Source: Chloroflexota bacterium (GTDB taxonomy: Bacteria; Chloroflexota; Limnocylindria; QHBO01). From it: DNA of 20,291 nt. The translations under genes were made by a program, and so were the position numbers. The notes below the pieces were generated by a model that ran no database searches, had not been told where the DNA came from, and saw only the letters and a list, made by a program, of their open reading frames with translations. Below are positions 12,421 to 20,002 of this stretch, piece after piece; within the stretch, counting starts at the first letter, position 1; every line of letters begins with the position of its first letter. The stretch is taken from NCBI GenBank assembly GCA_005880165.1, contig VBJP01000062.1, positions 1-20,291 on the forward strand, written 5' to 3'.

Positions 12421-13515
12421 TCATCGGCTCAGCGGCCGCACCTGTCGACCGGCCATAGCGGTCCGCTCCTTGCGACGGGCGTCCCACTCCGACCAGGCGA
12501 CCAGGATCTGGCTCGCGTTGAAGATCGACGAGTAGGTCCCGGACACGACGCCGATCAGCAGCGCGAGGGTGAACGTCCGGATCGACGCCGGCCCCAGCAG
12601 GAGAAGCGCCGTCAGGGTCACGATAACCGTCAGGCTGGTGCTGATCGACCGCCCAAGCGTCTGGAGGATGGAGTGGTTGACGATCGCCCCGAACGGCTCG
12701 CCCGCGTGGCGGATGCGGTTCTCCCGGATCCGGTCGAAGACCACGATCGTGTCGTGGACCGAGAAGCCGATGATGGTCAGCAGCGCGGTGACGAAGAGGG
12801 CGTCGAACTCCAGCCCGAACAGGTATCCGAGGATGGCGAAGGTGCCGACTACCACCACCACGTCGTGCAGCAGGGCGACGATCGCCGCGGTGCCGAACCG
12901 GAACCCGAAGCGGATCCACAGGTAGGCGAGGATGAACAGCTCGCCGATGATGATCAGGATCGCCGAGCTCCGGATCAGGTCAGATCCGATGATCGGCCCG
13001 ACGGTGGTGACGCTCCTGGGTCCGCCACCCTGAGGCGCCCCGAAGCGCTTGATGAGCGCCTTCTCCAGGTCGTCGAACGGCGTCCCTGGGACGACCGCCG
13101 GCGACGCGCTCGGCGCGGAGACAGCCGCGCTTGCCGAGGCGCTGGCGGTGGGCGAGGGTTTGGCCGTTGTGCTGGCCGAGGCCGATGTGGACGCTGCGGC
13201 GCTGGGCGTCGCCGGTGCGAGCGAGGCGGTAGGAGCCGCGGTGGCAGCCGGAAGCAGATCGACTGGCGAGGTGCGAATCCGGAGGTAGCCGTCTCCAAGG
13301 CGCGTGACCTGCGCCTCTGGATGGCCGAGCACCACGAGCTCCTGCTGGACCGCTTGGGGCGTTGGATTGCTGGCGTATCGGATCTCCCACACCGTCCCGC
13401 CGGTGAAATCGATGGTGGGCTTCAATCCGCCCAGCAGGACGAAGATCAGGCCCGGGATCGTGATCAGGGCGCTGAACAGGAAGTACCAGCGCTTCTTGCC
13501 GACAATGTCGTACAT
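12421..13515 (-). CDS. secF: SecF, protein translocase accessory subunit with extended extracytoplasmic domain
   Basis: RND-type membrane subunit that, with SecD, uses the proton gradient to aid late Sec-dependent export. The 364 residues start MYDIVGKKRWYFLFSALI (helix 1), then GGTVWEIRY. The C-terminal membrane half has GPIIGSDLIRSSAILIII, HDVVVVVGTFAILGY, the signature FSVHDTIVVFDRIREN, and TSLTVIVTLTALLLLG. Between residues 89 and 143 sits an Ala/Ser/Thr/Pro-rich low-complexity stretch inside the first extracytoplasmic domain, absent in typical SecF. ATG 13515 is three bases after the secD stop. The 47-bp gap to recJ downstream shows no convincing terminator. Confidence 0.94.
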   Translation of the reverse strand: MYDIVGKKRWYFLFSALITIPGLIFVLLGGLKPTIDFTGGTVWEIRYASNPTPQAVQQELVVLGHPEAQVTRLGDGYLRIRTSPVDLLPAATAAPTASLAPATPSAAASTSASASTTAKPSPTASASASAAVSAPSASPAVVPGTPFDDLEKALIKRFGAPQGGGPRSVTTVGPIIGSDLIRSSAILIIIGELFILAYLWIRFGFRFGTAAIVALLHDVVVVVGTFAILGYLFGLEFDALFVTALLTIIGFSVHDTIVVFDRIRENRIRHAGEPFGAIVNHSILQTLGRSISTSLTVIVTLTALLLLGPASIRTFTLALLIGVVSGTYSSIFNASQILVAWSEWDARRKERTAMAGRQVRPLSR

Positions 13516-13518
13516 CGG

Positions 13519-14850
13519 TCAGCGCTCCACGTGGTAGAGCTCGATGCGTCGACCCCATTCCCGACGAACGATCCAGCGCAGCATCGTGCGGGTGACGGTG
13601 ATGGCGCTGAACATGCTCACCAGCACACCGATGATCAGCACCAGGGCGAAACCGCGTACGACGGTGGTGCCCTGCCAGTAGAGCCAGCTGGCGACGAGCA
13701 GCGAGCTCACGTTGGAGTCCAGGATGCTGGACCAGGCGCGGTTGAACCCGGCCTCGATCGCGGGCCCCAGGGTCTTCCCGGACCGAATCTCCTCCTTCAT
13801 GCGCTCGAAGATCAGGATGTTGGCGTCGACCGCCATCCCGATGCTCAGGATGAAGGCCGCCACGCCGGCAAGCGTCAGCGTCACCGGCAGGATCCGGAAG
13901 ATCGCGTAGTTGACGAGCGTGTAGAAGACCAGAGCGAGGGCTGCCAGTACGCCGGGCAGCCGGTAGTTGCCGATCATGAACAGGAGCACCAGGAAAAGCC
14001 CGACTGCGCCTGCGACCAGCGCCTGCACCAGGAAGTGGGCTCCCAGCGTGGGAGCAACGCTGGTCACGCCCTCCTCCTGGAGGCCGACCGGCAGGGCGCC
14101 GTACCGCAGCTGGTTGTAGAGCGTCGTCCGCTCCTTCTCCGCGTCGGCGCCGGTCCCCACCGTGATGATCGTCTGGCCACCGCAGATCGCGCTCTGAATG
14201 TTGGGCGTGGTGATGACCTTGCCGTCGAGGGCGACCGGGCCGGGCATGTTCACGTGGCTGGTGGTGTAGGTGCACCAGGCCGCGCTCGCCTTGTCCTTGA
14301 GCTTGAAGCTCACCCCCAGCACGCCGTTCTGGACGTCCGGAGCCACGCTCCCGGGCTGGATCTGGCCGCCGTCGAAGATCACCCCCACCTTGCCGCTCTG
14401 GATCAAGGTGGCGACCTCCTGGCCCTCGGTCAGCTTCTCGGTCTTGGGGTCGATGAACTGCAGCTGTCCCGTCGACCCGACGAGGCTGCGCACCTCGTTC
14501 TCGTTGCTCACTCCAGGCACGTCGACCACGATCCGCTGTTCGCCGGAGCTCGAGACCTCGGTGTGGACCTGGGGCTCGCTCACCCCAATGCCGCTCACCC
14601 GCTGCTCGATGATGTTGCGCGCCACGGCGACGTCATCGGTGCTGACCGTCTGGCCGGGCTGCGGCTTGACCTTCAGCGTCACCTGGATCCCGCCCTGCAA
14701 GTCGAGGCCGAGCACCGTCTTCGCATCGCCGGAGAGGCCCGGGGCTGGCAGCACGTTCTGGAGGTGCAGCGTCTTGCGCGGGAGGTCGATGTAGATCGCC
14801 AGGACGGCGATCACCAGGATCAGCCACGGGGCGATTCGGCGCCAGGTCAT
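13519..14850 (-). CDS. secD: SecD, protein translocase accessory subunit
   Basis: Partner of SecF, inner membrane. From ATG 14850 the protein is 443 residues: MTWRRIAPWLILVIAVLAI (helix 1), LGLDLQGGIQVTL (conserved), EQRVSGIGVSEPQV and IVVDVPGV (first periplasmic subdomain), then five C-terminal helices with the RND motif GMAVDANILIFERMKEE (key Asp and Arg) and SNVSSLLVASWLYW. The family N-terminus supports ATG 14850, although its Shine-Dalgarno (AAGGA, about 15 bases away) is poor. An in-frame GTG at 14928 has GAGGAG four bases upstream and TATAAT 27 bases upstream, which would add a 26-residue Cys/Arg-rich leader segment. secF follows after three bases. Confidence 0.94.
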   Translation of the reverse strand: MTWRRIAPWLILVIAVLAIYIDLPRKTLHLQNVLPAPGLSGDAKTVLGLDLQGGIQVTLKVKPQPGQTVSTDDVAVARNIIEQRVSGIGVSEPQVHTEVSSSGEQRIVVDVPGVSNENEVRSLVGSTGQLQFIDPKTEKLTEGQEVATLIQSGKVGVIFDGGQIQPGSVAPDVQNGVLGVSFKLKDKASAAWCTYTTSHVNMPGPVALDGKVITTPNIQSAICGGQTIITVGTGADAEKERTTLYNQLRYGALPVGLQEEGVTSVAPTLGAHFLVQALVAGAVGLFLVLLFMIGNYRLPGVLAALALVFYTLVNYAIFRILPVTLTLAGVAAFILSIGMAVDANILIFERMKEEIRSGKTLGPAIEAGFNRAWSSILDSNVSSLLVASWLYWQGTTVVRGFALVLIIGVLVSMFSAITVTRTMLRWIVRREWGRRIELYHVER

Positions 14851-14954
14851 GCTTCGGCCAGCTGGTCCTTTCCGTTGGGAGTCCCGCGACCTGCCTCCCG
14901 GGCAGCGCACCGCGCAGACACAGAACACGCCGCTCCTCGGCGGCGGGCGGCGCG

Positions 14955-14960
14955 ATTATA
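14955..14960 (-). promoter_or_regulatory. -10 box (TATAAT) for secD-secF
   Basis: A perfect TATAAT on the minus strand in the 139-bp gap between uvrC and secD. Initiation near 14948 gives about 20 bases to GTG 14928, with GAGGAG between, or about 98 bases to ATG 14850. Confidence 0.6.
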
Positions 14961-14989
14961 GGCGTGGCTCGGAGGCCCCGCAATGCGCG

Positions 14990-16963
14990 TCAGGCGAGCA
15001 TCCCCTCGCGCGCGAGGTGGCTTTTGAGGCGCTCGGCGAGGTCATGGTTGATGCCCGGGGTGGCCGCCACCTCCTCGACCGTTGCCTCCTTGATGCGCCG
15101 CACGCTGCCGAAGCGCTTGAGCAGCGCCTTCTTGCGGGTCGACCCGATGCCCGCCACCTCGTCGAGCTCGGAATGCAGCGCTCGCTTGCTCCGCACGTCG
15201 CGGTGGTAGGTGATGGCAAAGCGGTGCGCCTCATCCCGGATCCGCTGCACGAGGTACAGCCCCTGGCTGGTCCGCGGCAGCACGATCGGTCCCGGCTGGT
15301 TCGGAACGTAGAGCTCCTCGAAGCGCTTGGCGAGGCCCGCGAGGGGCACCTCCATCAGGTCGAGCTCGCGCATCACGCCCACGGCTGCCGACAGCTGCCC
15401 CTTTCCGCCATCGACGATGACCAGGTCGGGCAGCGCCCATCCGGTCTCCTGCGGAGCCTCAGGAGCGGCGCCATCGGGCTCCGTGCTCGACTCGTCCTCT
15501 GGCGCCTCATCGGCTCCCACCGCAGCCAGCGAAAGTGCGCCTGTCTCCGCGCGCAGGCGCGCGGCGCGCGAGAAACGGCGGTGAAGCACCTCGGCCATCA
15601 TCCGGAAATCGTCCGGCGTCTCGCCGGAGCGGATCCGGAAGCGCCGGTATTCCCGCGGCTCCGGCCTGCCGTTGACGAACACCACCATGCTGCCGACCGC
15701 ACTCGTGCCCTGGATGTTGCTCATGTCGTAGCACTCGATGCGCTCGGGGCGCTTGGGCAGGCCAAGGGCGGCGGCGAGCTCGTCGAGCGCCTCGTCGCGC
15801 TTTCCAGCATCGGCCAGCCATTCCGCCCGCTCTTTGGCAAGCGCCTCCACAGCGTTCTGGGTGGCGAGCGCCACGAGCCGCCGCTTGTCACCGCGCTCCG
15901 GGACGTGAACGGCTACCTGCGCGCGACGCCGGTCCGACAGGAAGCTGGAGAGCGCCTGGTTGTCGGCCGGGAGAAACGGCACGAGCACCTCCCGAGGTGG
16001 GCGTTCGGTCGCGGCGTAGTACTGCTGGAGAAACGACGCCAGCACCTCGCCATCGGTCGCGTCGCGGGCGTTCTCGACGATGAAATGGTCGCGGCCGATC
16101 ATCTTGCCGTTGCGGATCACGAACAGCTGCAGGCAGGCCTCCGCCTCCTCGCGAGCGATCCCGACCACGTCCTGCTCGGCGCGGGAGTATGCCGCCACCT
16201 TCTGCTGCTCGATGGTGCGCTCGACCGCCCGCAGCTTGTCGCGCGTCACGGCGGCGGCCTCGTAGTGGAGGGTGTCGGACTGCGTCACCATCTCGCGGCG
16301 CAGCTCGTCGGCGATCCCCTCCTGCTTGCCGTCAAGGAAGTCGACCACGCGGTCGATCGTCGCGCGATAGTCGGGTCTCGAGATGGCCTGGATGCACGGC
16401 CCCTGGCACCGGTTGATGTAGTACAGCAGGCAGGGCCGTTCGAGGACGCGCTTCCCTTCCGGGATCTCCAGGTTGCAGGTGCGGAACGGGAAGATCTTGC
16501 GCAGCAGCTTGAGCGTCTCGTCGACGCTCGACGCGGATGCATACGGCCCGAAATAGCGGCTGCCGTCGCGGGCGAGCTTTCGAGTGCGGACGATGCGCGG
16601 GAAGTCCTCGCCCAAGGTGATCTTGACGAACGGGTAGCTCTTATCGTCGCGCAGCCGGATGTTGAAGCGCGGCCGATGCTCCTTGATGAGGTTGTTCTCG
16701 AGAAGATAGGCCTCACTAATCGTGTCGGTGACGATGTACTCGATATCCGCGACTTCGGTCACCATCCGCTCGATCCGGGCGTCATAGGCTGGAGCGTTGC
16801 CGAAGTAGGACCGGACGCGGTTGCGGAGTACGTCCGCCTTGCCCACGTACAGGACGCGCCCGCCCGCACCCTTCATGAGGTAGACGCCCGGGGCGGCCGG
16901 AAGCTGCCGCAGGATGGCGCGCAGATGCGCCTCGCGATCGAGGCTCGAGTCGGTGGGAGGCAC
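14990..16963 (-). CDS. uvrC: UvrC, excinuclease ABC subunit C
   Basis: Makes both incisions in nucleotide excision repair together with UvrA and UvrB. Domains in the 657 residues: GIY-YIG nuclease (GVYLMK at 26, LYVGKA about 38, conserved Arg in RNRVRSYFG, Glu in SEAYLLENNLIKEHRP), CLLYYINRCQGPC cysteine cluster, UVR domain near 200-235, RNase-H-like 3'-5' nuclease (ECYDMSNIQGTSAVGSM and DLVIVDGGKGQL with catalytic Asp, ITYHR), and C-terminal helix-hairpin-helix pair (VAGIGSTRKKALLKRFGS, AATPGINHDLAERL). About 30 acidic/Ala/Pro residues (roughly 477-508) are inserted before DLVIVDGG. Start GTG 16963 lies six bases after a TAGAAT box, without a Shine-Dalgarno, so a leaderless message is likely. 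Confidence 0.96.
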   Translation of the reverse strand: MPPTDSSLDREAHLRAILRQLPAAPGVYLMKGAGGRVLYVGKADVLRNRVRSYFGNAPAYDARIERMVTEVADIEYIVTDTISEAYLLENNLIKEHRPRFNIRLRDDKSYPFVKITLGEDFPRIVRTRKLARDGSRYFGPYASASSVDETLKLLRKIFPFRTCNLEIPEGKRVLERPCLLYYINRCQGPCIQAISRPDYRATIDRVVDFLDGKQEGIADELRREMVTQSDTLHYEAAAVTRDKLRAVERTIEQQKVAAYSRAEQDVVGIAREEAEACLQLFVIRNGKMIGRDHFIVENARDATDGEVLASFLQQYYAATERPPREVLVPFLPADNQALSSFLSDRRRAQVAVHVPERGDKRRLVALATQNAVEALAKERAEWLADAGKRDEALDELAAALGLPKRPERIECYDMSNIQGTSAVGSMVVFVNGRPEPREYRRFRIRSGETPDDFRMMAEVLHRRFSRAARLRAETGALSLAAVGADEAPEDESSTEPDGAAPEAPQETGWALPDLVIVDGGKGQLSAAVGVMRELDLMEVPLAGLAKRFEELYVPNQPGPIVLPRTSQGLYLVQRIRDEAHRFAITYHRDVRSKRALHSELDEVAGIGSTRKKALLKRFGSVRRIKEATVEEVAATPGINHDLAERLKSHLAREGMLA

Positions 16964-16969
16964 GGCCCG

Positions 16970-16975
16970 ATTCTA
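16970..16975 (-). promoter_or_regulatory. -10 box (TAGAAT) for a leaderless uvrC message
   Basis: The minus strand reads TAGAAT, six bases (CGGGCC), then GTG. Initiation about seven bases after the box falls exactly on the start codon. No -35 hexamer is evident. Confidence 0.5.
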
Positions 16976-17011
16976 GGCCGATGCCGTGCTCAGAGCCCGA
17001 TCGGCCGCGGC

Positions 17012-18211
17012 TCAGCCAGCGGCGGTTGGCGAGGCGGTCGGCTTGGGGGTCGGGATCGGCTTGGCGAGCTCGGTGCTCAGGAACCGACGCAGCGGCCCGT
17101 AGTCACCGAGCGTCTTGGCTGCCGCGGGAAAGAGGATGTAGGACCCGGCCGAGTTGCGTCCCGCGGCCAGCACGGTGCCGAGCTTCAGCTCGAGGCGCCG
17201 GTCGGCGTGCATGTGCCCCGACAGCAGGAAGAGGTCGAAGGCCGAGAGATCGGTCTTCAGATGATTACCCAGGGCATCCATGATTGCGAGCCCGGGTTCC
17301 ATCGAGCCCACGCCCGAGCCAAGCTTCTCGCGAAGGGCGGCGAGCACGCGCTCCTGCCGCACCGACCGGGCGAAGTCGCTCGATTCGGCGGAGACGCTGG
17401 TGTATCGGACCCGCGCATAGGTCAGGGCCTGGTCACCGTTCAGGTGCAGGGTGCCCTTGGCGAACGAGCTGGTCCAGCGCTGCGCGTGATACGTGTCCTC
17501 CCACCAGGTGTATTTGAAGGCGCGTGGGTTGTTCACCGTCACGCCACCGACCGCGTCGACGATGGCGCTCAGGCCGGCGAAATCGATGGAGACCCAGTGC
17601 TGGATGGGTAGCCCGGTGACCTGCGAGACGACCGCGGCCTGGACCTTCCCGGCCTCCTTCCATCCACCGGCGCTCCATCCGTCGGCGAACGCCTCGTTCA
17701 CCTTCCCACCGCGCGGCATCTCGCGCAGCCCCTGGATCCAGAGGTCGCGGGGAATGGGGATGACCGTCGTCTGGTTGGTGGCCGGGTTGATCGACAGGAT
17801 GTTGAGCGAGTCGGCCAGGTAGGTGCCGCCGTGCTTCGCCTCGCCGCTGTAGCCGATCATCAGCACGTTGACCCGAGCGCTCCCGCCGAGGGGGCCGAAG
17901 AGTGCGGTCGAGGCCATCGGGGCGCTCGAGATCTTCTGGTTGAAGGCGCTCACCCGCAGCCAGAGCAGCAGCGAGCCAACGACGGTGAGGACGAGAACAA
18001 GGGCGACCGTGACACCGATGAAGCGTCTCAGCTGCAGCGGTCTTCGCCGGCGCTGGGCGGCGCCTTCGCGCCTGGGGAGGTCGACGGTGCCTACCGGAGG
18101 GCCCCAAGGGGAGAGGCCGGCCTCCGTCCCTTCCCGATCCCGCCCTGCGGCTGCCCGGATCCGCCTTGCACGGGCCGTCTGGGCGGCGTGCGCGCGTGAA
18201 CGTCCGAACAT
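17012..18211 (-). CDS. LytR-CpsA-Psr (LCP) family cell-wall glycopolymer ligase
   Basis: LCP proteins transfer lipid-linked anionic polymers or polysaccharides to peptidoglycan outside the membrane. From ATG 18211 the protein is 399 residues: an Arg/Ala-rich cytosolic tail of about 60, one membrane helix (about 64-85, GVTVALVLVLTVVGSLLLWL), then the LCP domain with NVLMIGYSG, YLADSLNILSINP (catalytic Asp), VIPIPRDLWI (conserved Arg), KVNEAFADG, AIVDAVGGVTVNNP, LNGDQALTYARVR and RSVRQERVLAALREKL. The C-terminus ends in a Pro/Thr/Ala-rich PTPKPTASPT tail. An upstream ATG at 18313 exists, but a TATCCT box eight bases before ATG 18211 and absence of a Shine-Dalgarno favour 18211. Separated from uvrC by 48 bases. 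Confidence 0.9.
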   Translation of the reverse strand: MFGRSRAHAAQTARARRIRAAAGRDREGTEAGLSPWGPPVGTVDLPRREGAAQRRRRPLQLRRFIGVTVALVLVLTVVGSLLLWLRVSAFNQKISSAPMASTALFGPLGGSARVNVLMIGYSGEAKHGGTYLADSLNILSINPATNQTTVIPIPRDLWIQGLREMPRGGKVNEAFADGWSAGGWKEAGKVQAAVVSQVTGLPIQHWVSIDFAGLSAIVDAVGGVTVNNPRAFKYTWWEDTYHAQRWTSSFAKGTLHLNGDQALTYARVRYTSVSAESSDFARSVRQERVLAALREKLGSGVGSMEPGLAIMDALGNHLKTDLSAFDLFLLSGHMHADRRLELKLGTVLAAGRNSAGSYILFPAAAKTLGDYGPLRRFLSTELAKPIPTPKPTASPTAAG

Positions 18212-18219
18212 CGCGGGGA

Positions 18220-18225
18220 AGGATA
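18220..18225 (-). promoter_or_regulatory. -10 box (TATCCT) for a leaderless LCP message
   Basis: Minus strand TATCCT, eight bases (TCCCCGCG), then ATG 18211. Expected initiation is two bases before the ATG. It lies in the 108-bp divergent gap (18212-18319) shared with the plus-strand helicase gene; no clear promoter was seen for the helicase there. Confidence 0.45.
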
Positions 18226-18319
18226 GCCGCTGAGCGCTGACCGCGGGGTGCGGTGCCTGGTTCCTCGAGGTAAGGCGGGCGAAAGCGGACAGTAAGCCCG
18301 GTCGGCGCAGCATGCCCGG

Positions 18320-20002
18320 ATGCCTGCGCTCCCCACCGAGACCCTAGATGTTCCGACCGGCCCGGCGATTGCCGACGCCGGCCGAGAAGGCATCGCCGGA
18401 ATGCTCGCGGGCCTCGATACGGAGCAGGCAGCGGCAGCCACCCTGCCGGACGGCCCGGCCCAGATCATCGCGCCAGCCGGGAGCGGCAAGACGACCACCC
18501 TCATCGCCCGCCTTGGGCATCTCCTGACGCGCGGCATATCTCCCGAGCGGATCGCAGTGCTGACCTTCAACCGCGATGCCGCTGAGGAGCTTCGCGGCCG
18601 AATCGCGAGCCGTTTGGCCCCTTTCGTGCCCGCCGCGACGTCGATCGAGGTGCGAACGCAGGTCCTGCTGGACGCCGGAGGGCTCGGCGAGCTGGTCGCC
18701 GACCGCGAACCACTCCTGCGCGCTGCCCGCCGCCGATGCCTCATCGGACGCTCGCCGGACGCTCCTCCGCTCCCAGACGTGGCGTCTCTGGATACCTGGC
18801 TGTCGGCCTGGAAGGTCGAGGGCCGTCCTCCTCCGCCGGAAGCCGATCCCGTGCTGGCGGCTTATAACGCTCTGTTGGCTGCGCGTCACGCTTGCGACTT
18901 CGACGACCTCGTCGTGGGCGCGGTGGACCGGCTCGCCGCCGATCATCGGCTCAGGATGCAATGGCAGGCGCGCTTCAGCCATGTCTGCGTCGACGAATTC
19001 CAGGACGTTGACAGCGCTCAGCTGCGGCTCGTAGAGATCCTTGCCGAGCCCCAGCAGAACTTATTCGTCGTCGGTGATGACGACCAGACGATCTACGCCT
19101 GGCGCCTGGCGGACGTCCGCCGCATCCTGGAGTTCACCTCGAGTTACCCAGACGCCAACCGCGTGCTCCTCGCCACCAACTACCGCTGTCCTCCCGAGGT
19201 GGTGGTGCGCTCCGCTCGACTCATCGGCGTCAACCGGGAGCGGTTCTCGAAGCGCATCAAACCGGACGCTCGGGCGAGGGACGGCACTGGGACGGCCCGC
19301 AGCCTGGTCGCCTTCCCCACCATTGCTGCCGATTGGCCTGACCGCTTGGTGGCCATTGCCGCGACAAGCGCCGTTGGCGGCCGCCGGGCCTGCCTTCTGG
19401 CACGCACCCGTGCCGAGCTCGCACCGCTGACCCTCGCCCTTGTTCGCGCCGGCATCCCGCATTGGTGCTCGGTGCCGTCACCACTCGACGCCGAGCCGGC
19501 GCAGGCGCTCGTCGATGAGTTGCGCCGGATGCCCGCCGGTCGGCCGCCGTTCCAGAGCCTCATCGACGCCCGATCGGCTCGCGGATGGCGCCGCGGAGAT
19601 CCGCGCGACGCCCTGGCCGAGGATGACCTGGCGGCCCTCGACGCCATGACTGGCTGGTCGGCGGGATTCCGCTCCGTCGCGACGTTCTTGGCCGCGCTGG
19701 ATCGCGCCCGAACACGACTCGAAGCGCTGCGCGCTCCGGATGCCCCGGTCGAGCTGGTCACCGTTCACGCGGCCAAGGGACGTGAGTGGGCGACCGTGAT
19801 CGTGATCGGCTTCGAGGAGGAGCGCTTCCCGAACCGGCGGGCGCTGCTGGGAGCCGTCGACAGCGCGCGTGCGCTGGAAGAAGAGCGCCGCCTCGCTTAC
19901 GTCGCGATGACGCGCGCCACCCAGCGGCTGGTGCTGGCCTTTGATCCGTCGCTCCCGTCACGCTTCCTGGCGGAAGCCGGCGTGTGGGCGCCTCGGTCCT
20001 AG
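18320..20002 (+). CDS. UvrD/Rep/PcrA-type superfamily 1 DNA helicase (short form)
   Basis: ATP-dependent 3'-5' DNA helicase. The 560 residues contain the SF1A motifs in order: Q-motif LDTEQAAAA (about 32), Walker A APAGSGKTTTL (51-61), Ia VLTFNRDAAEEL, II CVDEFQDVDSAQ (about 223), III VVGDDDQTIYAWR, IV NYRCPPEVV, V TVHAAKGREWATVIV with EEERFPN, and VI RRLAYVAMTRATQRLVLAF. It is shorter than canonical UvrD/PcrA (about 720), mainly through reduced 1B and 2B insert domains and lack of a C-terminal tail, so assigning it to uvrD itself would be unsafe. ATG 18320 has no Shine-Dalgarno; ATG 18401 with AAGG upstream would still keep every motif. Stop TAG 20000-20002 overlaps that of the convergent gene. 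Confidence 0.93.
   Translation: MPALPTETLDVPTGPAIADAGREGIAGMLAGLDTEQAAAATLPDGPAQIIAPAGSGKTTTLIARLGHLLTRGISPERIAVLTFNRDAAEELRGRIASRLAPFVPAATSIEVRTQVLLDAGGLGELVADREPLLRAARRRCLIGRSPDAPPLPDVASLDTWLSAWKVEGRPPPPEADPVLAAYNALLAARHACDFDDLVVGAVDRLAADHRLRMQWQARFSHVCVDEFQDVDSAQLRLVEILAEPQQNLFVVGDDDQTIYAWRLADVRRILEFTSSYPDANRVLLATNYRCPPEVVVRSARLIGVNRERFSKRIKPDARARDGTGTARSLVAFPTIAADWPDRLVAIAATSAVGGRRACLLARTRAELAPLTLALVRAGIPHWCSVPSPLDAEPAQALVDELRRMPAGRPPFQSLIDARSARGWRRGDPRDALAEDDLAALDAMTGWSAGFRSVATFLAALDRARTRLEALRAPDAPVELVTVHAAKGREWATVIVIGFEEERFPNRRALLGAVDSARALEEERRLAYVAMTRATQRLVLAFDPSLPSRFLAEAGVWAPRS

Noticed and set aside
11033..12535. 500-codon plus-strand frame opposite recJ
   Set aside because: Antisense shadow; the recJ motifs on the minus strand are unambiguous.
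12673..14961. Long plus-strand frame opposite secF/secD
   Set aside because: Mirror of two certain membrane-protein genes; rich in Asp, Arg and His without domains.
14849..17611. Very long open frame on the plus strand opposite secD/uvrC/LCP
   Set aside because: Spans three well-supported minus-strand genes with clear motifs; composition is the Arg/Ala/His-rich pattern of a mirror frame in GC-rich DNA, with no recognisable domain.
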